A DNA stretch of 21,710 nucleotides from an uncultured Georgenia sp. (GTDB lineage: Bacteria > Actinomycetota > Actinomycetes > Actinomycetales > Actinomycetaceae), in NCBI RefSeq assembly GCF_937958535.1, contig NZ_CALGNQ010000241.1:1-21710 (forward strand). Direction: 5' to 3'. The notes under the pieces were generated by a model. It saw only the letters and a program-made list of their open reading frames with translations, did not search any database and was not told the DNA's origin. This document shows positions 15,843-21,710 of this stretch, piece after piece (positions within the stretch are counted from its first letter, which is position 1; each line of letters begins with the position of its first letter). Position numbers and translations under genes: made by a program.

Positions 15843-15867
15843 GCGCTACCCGAACGCGAGGTAGCGC
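15843..15867 (-). terminator. 8-bp hairpin over the acetyltransferase stop codon
   Basis: GCGCTACC (15843-15850) and GGTAGCGC (15860-15867) pair perfectly around a 9-nt loop and include the stop codon at 15846-15848. Candidate terminator for the acetyltransferase, ahead of the kinase promoter. No T-run. Confidence 0.45.
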
Positions 15868-16430
15868 CCCGGCTTGTCGGCCTCCTCCACCGTGAACCGC
15901 AGCTGCAGCCCGGCGTCGGCGAGGAGCGCCACCTGCCGGGTGAGCTGCTCGTGGGTGACGAAGACGTGCGGCCCCAGGTCCCAGTCCCGTGCGATCCAGT
16001 CGCGCAGGGCGGTGAGGAGCGCACGGTCGGTGCCCGCGGCGAGGCGGGAGGTGCGCACCCAGAAGTAGACCGCGGCGTCGTGCTCGGCCCAGCGGTGCTC
16101 ACCCACCGGGGTGATGCGCGCGCCGTCGTACATGCTCGCGTCCGGTGGCATGAGGTAGACGCACCCGAGGCACTCGCTGCCGGCCGGGTCGAGCACCGTG
16201 TAGGTGAAGGCACGGCCCTCCGCGTGCCGCAGCTCGAGCTCCGCGAGGTCGGCGCGGTTGTCGGCCACGGTGAAGTCGTCGGTGGGCCACGTGGACTGCT
16301 CCCAGACACGCAGGAGCTCGCGGCTCTCCATCACCGCGGCGTGGTCCGGCTCGGCGTCGGCGGCGGTGATCGGGCGCAGGACGAAGGTGTCGGTCGTCAG
16401 GCCGGCGGGGGCGGTGGAGCGGAACGGCAC
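15846..16430 (-). CDS. GNAT family N-acetyltransferase
   Basis: A 194-residue protein of the GNAT acetyltransferase fold, which transfers an acetyl group from acetyl-CoA to an amine. The opening FVLRPITAADAEPDHAAVMES (beta1-alpha1), the FTYTVLDPAGSECLGCVYLMPP strand pair, and AAVYFWVRTSRLAAGTDRALLTALRDWIARDWDLGPHVFVTHEQLTRQVALLADAGLQLRFTVEE fit the RimJ/RimL-like GNAT layout. The usual CoA pyrophosphate loop (Q/RxxGxG/A) is atypical: RLAAGTDRALL. The GTG at 16430 has GAGGAG seven bases upstream. An enormous same-frame open stretch continues to 19667 but is antisense to leuS and not coding. It is divergent from leuS. The acetyl acceptor is unknown. Confidence 0.78.
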   Translation of the reverse strand: MPFRSTAPAGLTTDTFVLRPITAADAEPDHAAVMESRELLRVWEQSTWPTDDFTVADNRADLAELELRHAEGRAFTYTVLDPAGSECLGCVYLMPPDASMYDGARITPVGEHRWAEHDAAVYFWVRTSRLAAGTDRALLTALRDWIARDWDLGPHVFVTHEQLTRQVALLADAGLQLRFTVEEADKPGRYLAFG

Positions 16431-16580
16431 GGTCGGGCTCCTCGGTAGGGCAGCGGTGGGTGTGCAGCGCCGGCGTCGGGCGCGTCCCCGTCGTCGGAGC
16501 GGCACGCCCGGGCGATGCGCACGTGGCCGAGAGTACGGGGCGGGCGGGGGCGGCTCACCCGGATTCTCGGTCCCGGCCCC

Positions 16581-16610
16581 TTCAGCTCGGCGCCGCGGCC
16601 GTGGCATACT
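16581..16610 (+). promoter_or_regulatory. Promoter for the leuS leader transcript
   Basis: CATACT (16605-16610, in extended TGGCATACT context) is the best -10, with TTCAGC (16581-16586) 18 nt upstream as a weak -35. The expected start falls at about 16616-16620, at or within a few bases of the leader-peptide ATG, so the leader may be leaderless. Confidence 0.5.
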
Positions 16611-16619
16611 CACCGACCC

Positions 16620-16646
16620 ATGCAGTACGTCCTGCTTCGTCCGTAG
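16620..16646 (+). CDS. leuS leader peptide MQYVLLRP (attenuator)
   Basis: An 8-residue ORF whose codons 5 and 6 are CTG-CTT, two consecutive leucines just before the stop, followed by hairpins and a T-tract terminator and then leuS. CTT is very rare in this GC-rich sequence, so its use here is notable. There is no Shine-Dalgarno; the likely transcription start at or near the ATG suggests leaderless translation. Slow decoding under low Leu-tRNA charging would stall the ribosome here and alter folding of the RNA downstream. Confidence 0.72.
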   Translation: MQYVLLRP

Positions 16647-16699
16647 CCGCGGGCACACGCCGCGCGGCCACCCCTCAGCGTCATCGTGAGGGGTTTTTT
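16646..16699 (+). promoter_or_regulatory. leuS: leuS transcription attenuator (leader hairpin plus terminator)
   Basis: The first hairpin (arms 16646-16654 and 16659-16668, ACAC loop, one bulged G) starts exactly at the leader-peptide stop. The second is an intrinsic terminator: CCCCTCA (16671-16677) pairs with TGAGGGG (16687-16693), with a possible inner 2-bp extension, followed at once by six T (16694-16699). It lies 23 nt before the leuS ATG and can only act as a conditional stop for leuS. I could not identify an obvious antiterminator pairing by eye. Confidence 0.78.
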
Positions 16700-16721
16700 C
16701 GTTTCCGGAACCGGGGGGACC

Positions 16722-19199
16722 ATGACCGACGTCCGTACGACGCACACCTACGACGCCCACGCCGCGGAGGAGCGGTGGCAGCGCTACTGGGCCGAGCACG
16801 GCACCTTCGTCGCGGCCGACGACGGCGCCCGGGAGCGGCGCTACGTCCTCGACATGTTCCCCTACCCCTCCGGCGACCTGCACATGGGCCACGCCGAGGC
16901 GTTCGTCATCGGTGACGTCGTCGCCCGCTACCTGCGCCTGCGCGGCTACGACGTGCTCCACCCGATCGGCTGGGACTCCTTCGGGCTGCCGGCCGAGAAC
17001 GCCGCGATCGCCCGGGGCAGCGACCCGGCCGCGTGGACCTACGCGAACGTCGAGACCCAGGCGCGCTCGCTGCGCCGCTACGGGCTGAGCCTGGACTGGA
17101 CCCGCCGGCTGCACACCTCCGACCCGGAGTACTACCGGTGGACCCAGTGGCTGTTCCTGCGCCTGTGGGAGCGGGGGCTGGCCTACCGCCGCGGCAGCCA
17201 GGTCACCTGGTGCCCGCGCGACCAGACCGTCCTCGCCAACGAGCAGGTGGTCCACGGCCGGTGCGAGCGGTGCGGCGCCCAGGTCACCCGCCGCGAGCTC
17301 ACCCAGTGGTTCCTGCGCATCACCGCCTACGCCGACCGGCTGCTCGACGACATGGCCCTGCTCGAGGACGGCTGGCCCCACCGGGTGCTGGAGATGCAGC
17401 GCAACTGGGTGGGCCGCTCCGCGGGCGCCTACGTCGACTTCCGCATCGAGCCCGACGACGGCGAGCCCCGCACCGTCACAGTCTTCACCACCCGTCCGGA
17501 CACGCTCTACGGCGCGACGTTCTTCGTCGTCGCCCCGGACGCCCCGCTGGCCGCCGAGATCGTGGCCGCCGGACAGCGGGCCGAGTTCGAGGCGTACCGC
17601 GAGCGCACCCGGCGGCTGTCGGACGTCGAACGCCAGGCGCAGGGTGCCCGCACCGGGGTGTTCCTCGGCGCCCACGCGGTGAACCCGGTCGACGGCAGCC
17701 GTCTGCCGGTGTACGCCGCCGACTACGTGCTCGCCGACCACGGCACAGGTGCTGTCATGGCCGTCCCCGCGCACGACCAGCGCGACCTCGACTTCGCCCG
17801 CGCGCAGGGGCTGCCGGTGCGGGTGGTCGTCGACACCGGGGAGCCGTCGCCCGCGGAGACCGGCGTGGCGGCCACGGGAGATGGGACCTACGTGCGCTCC
17901 GGCCCGCTGGACGGGCTGACCGACCGGGCCGCAGCCGTCGCCTCCGTCGTGGCGCGGCTCGAGGCCGACGGGACCGGCCGCGCCGGGACGAGCTACCGGC
18001 TGCGCGACTGGCTGGTGAGCCGGCAGCGTTTCTGGGGCGCACCGATCCCGATGGTGCACTGCCCCGGCTGCGGGGAGGTGCCGGTGCCCGAGGACCAGCT
18101 GCCGGTCACCCTGCCCCACCTCACCGGCGCCGACCTCGCCCCCCGCGGCGTCTCCCCCCTCGCCGCGGCCACCGAGTGGGTGCGCCTGCCCTGCCCGCGG
18201 TGCGGCGGTGCGGCGCGCCGGGACACCGACACCCTCGACACCTTCGTCGACTCCTCCTGGTACTTCCTGCGGTACTGCTCGCCCGGCTACGGCGACGCCC
18301 CGTTCGACCCCGACGCCGTGCGCCGCTGGATGCCGGTCGACCAGTACGTCGGCGGCGCCGAGCACGCCGTCCTGCACCTGCTCTACATGCGCTTCATCAC
18401 CAAGGCGCTCCAGGACGCCGGGCTCGTCGACTTCCCCGAGCCGGTGCTCCGCCTGCTCACCCAGGGCCAGGTGGTCAACCAGGGCCGGGCGATGAGCAAG
18501 TCGTTGGGCAACGGCGTGGACCTCGGCGAGCAGCTCGACCGGTACGGCGTCGACGCCGTCCGCACGACGATCCTCTTCGCCGGACCGCCGGAGGACGACC
18601 TCGACTGGGCCGACGTCAACCCCGCCGGGACGGTGAAGTTCCTCCAGCGCTGCTACCGGCTGGCCGCCGACGTCGGCGCGCCGGTGGGTGCCGACCCGGC
18701 CGCAGGGGATCGGGCGCTGCGCCGCGTCACCCACCGCACCGTCGCCGAGGTGGAGGACCTCCTGGAGCGGCGGCGCCTCAACGTCGTCGTCGCCCGCGTC
18801 ATGGAGCTCGTCAACGCCACCCGCCGCGCGGTCGACGGCGCGCCCGGGCCCGCGGACCCGGCGGTGCGGGAGGCCGCCGAGGTGGTGACGGTGCTCCTGA
18901 GCATGGTGGCTCCCTACCTCGCCGAGGAGATGTGGGAGCTGCTCGGCCACCCGCCCTCGGTCGCCGAGGCACGCTGGCCGGAGGTCGACCCGGAGCTCGT
19001 CGCCACCGAGACCGTCACCTGCGTGCTCCAGGTGGGCGGCAAGCTGCGCGGCACGCTGCAGGTCGCGCCGTCGGTGACCGCGGAGGAGCTGCGCGAGTTG
19101 GCCCTCGCCCACGACGGCGTCAGGCGGGCCCTGGCCGGGCGGCCGGTGGTGCGGGTGGTGGTCCGGGCCCCGCGGCTGGTGAACGTGGTCCCGGGCTGA
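16722..19199 (+). CDS. leuS: Leucyl-tRNA synthetase, short zinc-cysteine form
   Basis: An 825-residue class I synthetase charging tRNA-Leu. PYPSGDLHMGH carries the HIGH motif as HMGH (54-57). TTRPDTLYG (256 on) and GTGAVMAVPAHDQRDLDFA (around 352) are the CP1 editing-site motifs, so proofreading looks intact. Cysteines at 164, 181 and 184, and a four-Cys set 447, 450, 491 and 494, suggest zinc-binding modules. DTFVDSSWYFLRY and VDQYVGGAEHAVLHLLYMRF are typical LeuRS. The KMSKS loop reads AMSKS (590-594), its first lysine lost. The C-terminal LQVGGKLRGTLQV domain is present. It is much shorter than the mycobacterial housekeeping LeuRS as I remember it (about 970 residues, no such cysteines), so it is probably a second copy of a different lineage. 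ATG 16722 follows a G-rich site; GTG 16686 lies inside the attenuator and was rejected. Confidence 0.95.
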   Translation: MTDVRTTHTYDAHAAEERWQRYWAEHGTFVAADDGARERRYVLDMFPYPSGDLHMGHAEAFVIGDVVARYLRLRGYDVLHPIGWDSFGLPAENAAIARGSDPAAWTYANVETQARSLRRYGLSLDWTRRLHTSDPEYYRWTQWLFLRLWERGLAYRRGSQVTWCPRDQTVLANEQVVHGRCERCGAQVTRRELTQWFLRITAYADRLLDDMALLEDGWPHRVLEMQRNWVGRSAGAYVDFRIEPDDGEPRTVTVFTTRPDTLYGATFFVVAPDAPLAAEIVAAGQRAEFEAYRERTRRLSDVERQAQGARTGVFLGAHAVNPVDGSRLPVYAADYVLADHGTGAVMAVPAHDQRDLDFARAQGLPVRVVVDTGEPSPAETGVAATGDGTYVRSGPLDGLTDRAAAVASVVARLEADGTGRAGTSYRLRDWLVSRQRFWGAPIPMVHCPGCGEVPVPEDQLPVTLPHLTGADLAPRGVSPLAAATEWVRLPCPRCGGAARRDTDTLDTFVDSSWYFLRYCSPGYGDAPFDPDAVRRWMPVDQYVGGAEHAVLHLLYMRFITKALQDAGLVDFPEPVLRLLTQGQVVNQGRAMSKSLGNGVDLGEQLDRYGVDAVRTTILFAGPPEDDLDWADVNPAGTVKFLQRCYRLAADVGAPVGADPAAGDRALRRVTHRTVAEVEDLLERRRLNVVVARVMELVNATRRAVDGAPGPADPAVREAAEVVTVLLSMVAPYLAEEMWELLGHPPSVAEARWPEVDPELVATETVTCVLQVGGKLRGTLQVAPSVTAEELRELALAHDGVRRALAGRPVVRVVVRAPRLVNVVPG

Positions 19200-19224
19200 C
19201 GCCGCGTGGGCTGATGGCCCTCGA

Positions 19225-19446
19225 TCAGTCGGTGACCGTGCCCGGGGTCGTGGTGTCGCGGGCGACGAGGTACGTGCGGCCGTCGGCGCCGCGCCGCACC
19301 TCCCAGTCGCCGCGCACGGTCGCCAGCGGGTCCTGGGCGGCGTGGTCGACCTGACCGCGCACCGGAGTGAGCTGCGCCGGCCCGAAGACCTTGCGCACCA
19401 GGCCGATGACGCGGCCTCCCCGCTGCTGCCTACCCGGCCCTGCCAT
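19225..19446 (-). CDS. Hypothetical 73-residue protein
   Basis: A small basic protein, convergent with leuS (25 nt between stops). The N-terminal part is Gly/Arg/Gln-rich, then VIGLVRKVFGPAQLTPVRGQVDHAAQDPLATVRGDWEVRRGADGRTYLVARDTT, a sequence with a tidy WEVRRGADGRTYLVAR strand pair that looks like real protein. The ATG at 19446 is preceded by GGTGGAG at a fair distance; in-frame upstream GTG codons are alternatives. I recognise no family. Gene direction, a ribosome site and protein-like C-terminal composition support it; the low-complexity start argues for caution. Confidence 0.5.
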   Translation of the reverse strand: MAGPGRQQRGGRVIGLVRKVFGPAQLTPVRGQVDHAAQDPLATVRGDWEVRRGADGRTYLVARDTTTPGTVTD

Positions 19447-19613
19447 CGCTGCTCCACCGTCCGTGTCCGTCGACACGACCCGGACGGTCGTGCGCGCCGG
19501 GAGCCTACCCAACAGGACCGGGGCCCCGGTGCGCCGTGCCACCTCACGGCCGTGGCTCGCTCGGCGCCGGTGTCGTCGGCGGAAAAGTGCTCGGTCCCGG
19601 CGCCGGCGGGGCC

Positions 19614-19619
19614 TACCCT
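19614..19619 (+). promoter_or_regulatory. Possible -10 for the DinB-like gene
   Basis: TACCCT (19614-19619) matches the TAnnnT pattern of actinobacterial -10 boxes and lies 34 nt before the DinB-like ATG. No good -35 is visible. It sits in the 207-nt divergent gap (19447-19653), where nothing else was recognised. Confidence 0.35.
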
Positions 19620-19653
19620 CGGCACACGCCGTCGTAGCGAGCGAGGAGAGCCG

Positions 19654-20229
19654 ATGGACGACGCCAAGCAGATGCTGCACGACTACCTGCGCAGCCTGCG
19701 CGAACGCGTGCTGTGGAAGGTCGAGGGGCTCTCGGAGCGTGACCTGCGCTGGCCGCACACCCCGACCGGCACCAACCTCCTCGGCGTGGTCAAGCACCTG
19801 GCCGGTATCGAGCTCGACTACTTCGGGGTGACCTTCGGTCGCCCCGCGCCGGTGAGCCCGCCGTGGCTGGCCGAGGACGCCGAGGACAACGCCGACATGT
19901 GGGCCACCGCCGACGAGTCGGCCGCGGACGTCATCGGCCTGTACCGCCTGGCCACCGAGCACGCCGACGCCACCATCGAGGCGCTCGACCTCGGCTCAGC
20001 CGGGAACGTGCCGTGGTGGCGAGCCGGCGACGTGACGCTGCACCAGATCCTCGTCCACGTCATCGCCGAGACGGCCCAGCACGCCGGGCACATGGACATC
20101 GTCCGCGAGCTCGTCGACGGGTCGGTGGGGCTGCGCCAGGGGGCCACGAACATCCCCGGCCGCGACGAGGAGTGGTGGCGCGGCTACGTCGCCCGACTAC
20201 GGCAGGTCGCCGAGGAGGTCGGCGGCTGA
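19654..20229 (+). CDS. DinB / DUF664 family protein
   Basis: A 191-residue four-helix-bundle protein of the DinB/DUF664 (YfiT-like) superfamily. Visible features are LHDYLRSLRERVLWKVEGLSERDLRWPHTPTGTNLLGVVKHLAGIELDYFG, with the first metal-ligand His in VKHLAGIE, and TLHQILVHVIAETAQHAGHMDIVRELVDG, with the last His pair in the typical E.aqHaGhmDi pattern, so a divalent metal site is likely. Members are thiol-dependent (mycothiol or bacillithiol) transferases or of unknown function; in actinobacteria mycothiol is the probable cofactor. ATG 19654 follows GAGGAGAG. The true substrate is not deducible. Confidence 0.9.
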   Translation: MDDAKQMLHDYLRSLRERVLWKVEGLSERDLRWPHTPTGTNLLGVVKHLAGIELDYFGVTFGRPAPVSPPWLAEDAEDNADMWATADESAADVIGLYRLATEHADATIEALDLGSAGNVPWWRAGDVTLHQILVHVIAETAQHAGHMDIVRELVDGSVGLRQGATNIPGRDEEWWRGYVARLRQVAEEVGG

Positions 20230-20241
20230 CCCCACCTCGCC

Positions 20242-20261
20242 GGCACCGGGCTCCCGGTGCC
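20242..20261. terminator. Palindromic hairpin after the DinB-like gene
   Basis: GGCACCGG and CCGGTGCC pair perfectly around GCTC, 12 nt after the stop. There is no T-run. It could end the DinB-like transcript or act in the leader of the MFS gene 60 nt downstream. Confidence 0.5.
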
Positions 20262-20324
20262 ATGCTCGTCCTGGTGACCGTGCTCGGGAAGCGGAGGGGC
20301 GGCGCCGGAGCGGAGGACTCATGA
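20262..20324 (+). CDS. Possible 20-residue upstream ORF overlapping the MFS start
   Basis: ATG 20262 begins right after the hairpin and reads MLVLVTVLGKRR and then Gly/Ala-rich codons, ending in TGA that overlaps the MFS ATG (ATGA). Its frame-coupled ending would allow translational coupling to the transporter. The first eight codons are all Leu, Val or Thr after Met, which recalls branched-chain leader peptides. It has no good ribosome site of its own and may be chance. Confidence 0.25.
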   Translation: MLVLVTVLGKRRGGAGAEDS

Positions 20325-21601
20325 GTCGGCCCGGCAGCCGTGAGGCGGCCGACCTGGTCGCGCGCGACGACGGCGCGCGCCGGGCGCTGCAGCGGCGCGT
20401 CCTTGCCGTCGTCGCCGTCACCCAGGTGCTCGGCGGAGCCGGGCTCGCCGCGGGGATCACCGTCGGTGCGCTGCTCGCCGAGGACATGCTGGGCACGCGT
20501 GGCCTGGCCGGACTGCCGGTCGCCCTGTTCACCCTGGGCTCGGCGCTCACCGCGTTCCTCGTCGGGCGGCTCACCCAGCGCTCCGGGCGTCGGGCCGGTC
20601 TCGGCGCCGGGTTCGCCGCGGGGGCGCTCGGCGCGGCCGGTGTTGTCCTCGCCGCGGTGACCGGCGCCGTCGTGCTGCTCCTCGTCGCGCTGTTCGTCTA
20701 CGGCGCGGGTGCGGCCACCCATCTGCAGACCCGGTACGCCGGCACCGACCTCGCCCGGCCCGAGGAGCGCGGCAGGGCGGTGAGCGTGGCGCTCGTCGCC
20801 ACCACGTTCGGTGCGGTCGCCGGGCCCAACCTCGTCGAGCCGCTCGGCGACCTCGCGACCGCGCTGGGCTTCCCGGCGCTCGCGAGCCCGTTCCTTCTCG
20901 CGGGTGCCGCCTACCTCGCCGCGGGGACCACGCTGGTCACCCTGCTGCGGCCCGACCCGTTCCTCGTCGTCCGCGACCTCGCCGCGGCGAGGTCGGCGCC
21001 CGGCGAGGCGGTCCCGGCAGGCCGGCGTCCGGGTGTCAGCGCCGGGGCGACCGTCATGGTGCTGACCCAGGTCGCCATGGTCGCGATCATGACGATGACG
21101 CCGATCCACATGCAGGCGCACGGTCACGGTCTCGGCGCCGTCGGCCTCGTCATCAGCATCCACGTCTGCGCGATGTTCCTGCCCTCGCTGGTGACCGGCG
21201 GCCTGGTCGACCGGGTCGGGCGTGTGCCGATGGCGGCGGCCTCCGGGGTGACGCTGCTCCTCGCCGGCGTGGTCGGCGCCCTCGCGCCGGGTGACTCGCT
21301 GCTCATGCTCGTGCTCTCGCTGTCGCTGCTCGGGCTGGGGTGGAACTTCGGGCTCATCGCCGGCACCGCGCTCATCGTCGACGCCACCCCGACGGCCACC
21401 CGCGCCCGCACCCAGGGCAGCGTGGACGTCCTCATCGCGCTCAGCGGCGCCGGCGGTGGTGCGCTGTCCGGCGCGGTCGTGGCGGGCAGCAGCTTCGCGA
21501 CGCTCGCCCTTGCCGGTGGACTGCTCGCGCTGCTGCTGGTGCCGACGATGGCGGTCTACCGACGCCACGTGGCCGGTGCTGCGGCTGTCGCTGGGAACTG
21601 A
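20321..21601 (+). CDS. Major facilitator superfamily transporter
   Basis: A 426-residue membrane protein with about 12 hydrophobic helices in two halves, separated by a charged loop (residues about 205-240, LRPDPFLVVRDLAAARSAPGEAVPAGRRPG). A motif-A-like loop between helices 2 and 3 reads VGRLTQRSGRRAGLG, and the second-half equivalent is GGLVDRVGRVPMA. The ATG at 20321 follows GGAG. The layout resembles drug or metabolite exporters of the MFS-1 group, but the substrate cannot be read from sequence. The last residues (AVAGN) are encoded by the first unit of an 18-bp tandem repeat, so the C-terminus and stop codon appear to derive from the repeat array. Confidence 0.9.
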   Translation: MSRPGSREAADLVARDDGARRALQRRVLAVVAVTQVLGGAGLAAGITVGALLAEDMLGTRGLAGLPVALFTLGSALTAFLVGRLTQRSGRRAGLGAGFAAGALGAAGVVLAAVTGAVVLLLVALFVYGAGAATHLQTRYAGTDLARPEERGRAVSVALVATTFGAVAGPNLVEPLGDLATALGFPALASPFLLAGAAYLAAGTTLVTLLRPDPFLVVRDLAAARSAPGEAVPAGRRPGVSAGATVMVLTQVAMVAIMTMTPIHMQAHGHGLGAVGLVISIHVCAMFLPSLVTGGLVDRVGRVPMAAASGVTLLLAGVVGALAPGDSLLMLVLSLSLLGLGWNFGLIAGTALIVDATPTATRARTQGSVDVLIALSGAGGGALSGAVVAGSSFATLALAGGLLALLLVPTMAVYRRHVAGAAAVAGN

Positions 21602-21682
21602 GCCGTCGGTGGGAAGTGGGCGCTCGGTGGGAACTGAGCTGTCGGCGGGAGGTGGGCTGTCGGTGGGAGGTGGGCTGTCGGG
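21584..21682 (+). repeat. 18-bp tandem repeat, about 5.5 copies
   Basis: Units start at 21584, 21602, 21620, 21638 and 21656, with a partial sixth at 21674. The consensus is GCTGTCGGTGGGAGGTGG, with variants ending GGGAACTGA in units 1 and 3. The first unit contains the MFS stop codon. Because 18 is a multiple of three, gain or loss of whole units keeps the reading frame. Confidence 0.85.
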
Positions 21683-21701
21683 GCTCTGCGGGTGCCGGGC
21701 C

Positions 21702-21707
21702 TATCCT
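21702..21707 (+). promoter_or_regulatory. Possible -10 of a gene beyond the right edge
   Basis: TATCCT fits the TAnnnT -10 pattern just before the window ends. No -35 was recognised, and the putative downstream gene is outside the window. Confidence 0.25.
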
Positions 21708-21710
21708 GCG

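Noticed and set aside
16686..16721. Upstream GTG start for leuS at 16686
   Set aside because: It lies inside the terminator stem and encodes residues across the T-tract. The ATG at 16722 has a G-rich ribosome site and matches family N-termini.
19200..19224. leuS terminator in the 25-nt convergent gap
   Set aside because: Only short 4-5-bp complementarities are visible, too weak to call.
15846..19667. Very long minus-strand open frame (1273 codons) covering leuS and reaching into the acetyltransferase
   Set aside because: It is antisense to a clear LeuRS. Its translation over leuS is low-complexity (H/R/G/D/V-rich) and only the last 194 codons (from 16430) resemble a protein.

Overview
The window is high-GC DNA (strong third-position G/C, GTG starts, purine-rich Shine-Dalgarno sites, lipobox lipoproteins, TAnnnT-type -10 boxes). 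It looks like a chromosomal segment of a high-GC actinobacterium, perhaps Micrococcales; the genus cannot be fixed from sequence alone. There are no rRNA or tRNA genes, CRISPR arrays, transposases or phage genes.

Layout. (1) 1-2547: a PLP fold-type I C-S lyase/aminotransferase of the MalY/PatB group (minus strand), a possible 43-residue ORF, and a DHFR/RibD-C domain protein. (2) 2861-13983: a long plus-strand metabolic locus. It opens with a perfect 24-bp palindrome overlapping a -35/-10-like element, then a GntR/FCD regulator. Next is a tripartite tricarboxylate transporter (TctC-type lipoprotein, TctB, TctA) with a DapA-family aldolase/dehydratase gene inserted between tctC and tctB. A fused DhaK-DhaL kinase follows, then a complete CUT2 sugar ABC importer (LsrB/RhaS-like lipoprotein, two-NBD ATPase, two permeases). 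Gaps are 51 nt or less, or genes overlap, except 87 nt holding a 13-bp hairpin after tctC. A 21-bp hairpin ends the locus. (3) 14099-15727: a convergent FGGY sugar kinase whose promoter-like region lies between 10-bp inverted repeats. (4) 15846-21601: a GNAT acetyltransferase, a leucyl-tRNA synthetase behind an apparent ribosome-mediated attenuator, a 73-residue hypothetical, a DinB/DUF664 protein and an MFS transporter. An 18-bp tandem repeat runs through the MFS stop codon to near the window end.

How the genes could work together. Region 2 reads as one catabolic regulon under the GntR/FCD protein: a carboxylate importer, a Schiff-base aldolase/dehydratase, a dihydroxyacetone/ketotetrose-type kinase and a sugar or polyol importer. 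The chemistry suggests a sugar-acid or branched-chain sugar route yielding pyruvate and a phosphorylated triose or tetrose, but no dehydratase, isomerase or dehydrogenase lies in the window, so the substrate is open.

The most distinctive features are the LeuRS and its leader. The LeuRS is a short (825-residue) zinc-cysteine form unlike the longer actinobacterial housekeeping enzyme as I remember it. Its leader peptide has tandem Leu codons (CTG-CTT), may be leaderless, and precedes a hairpin followed by six T. This suggests a second, inducible, possibly transferred LeuRS.
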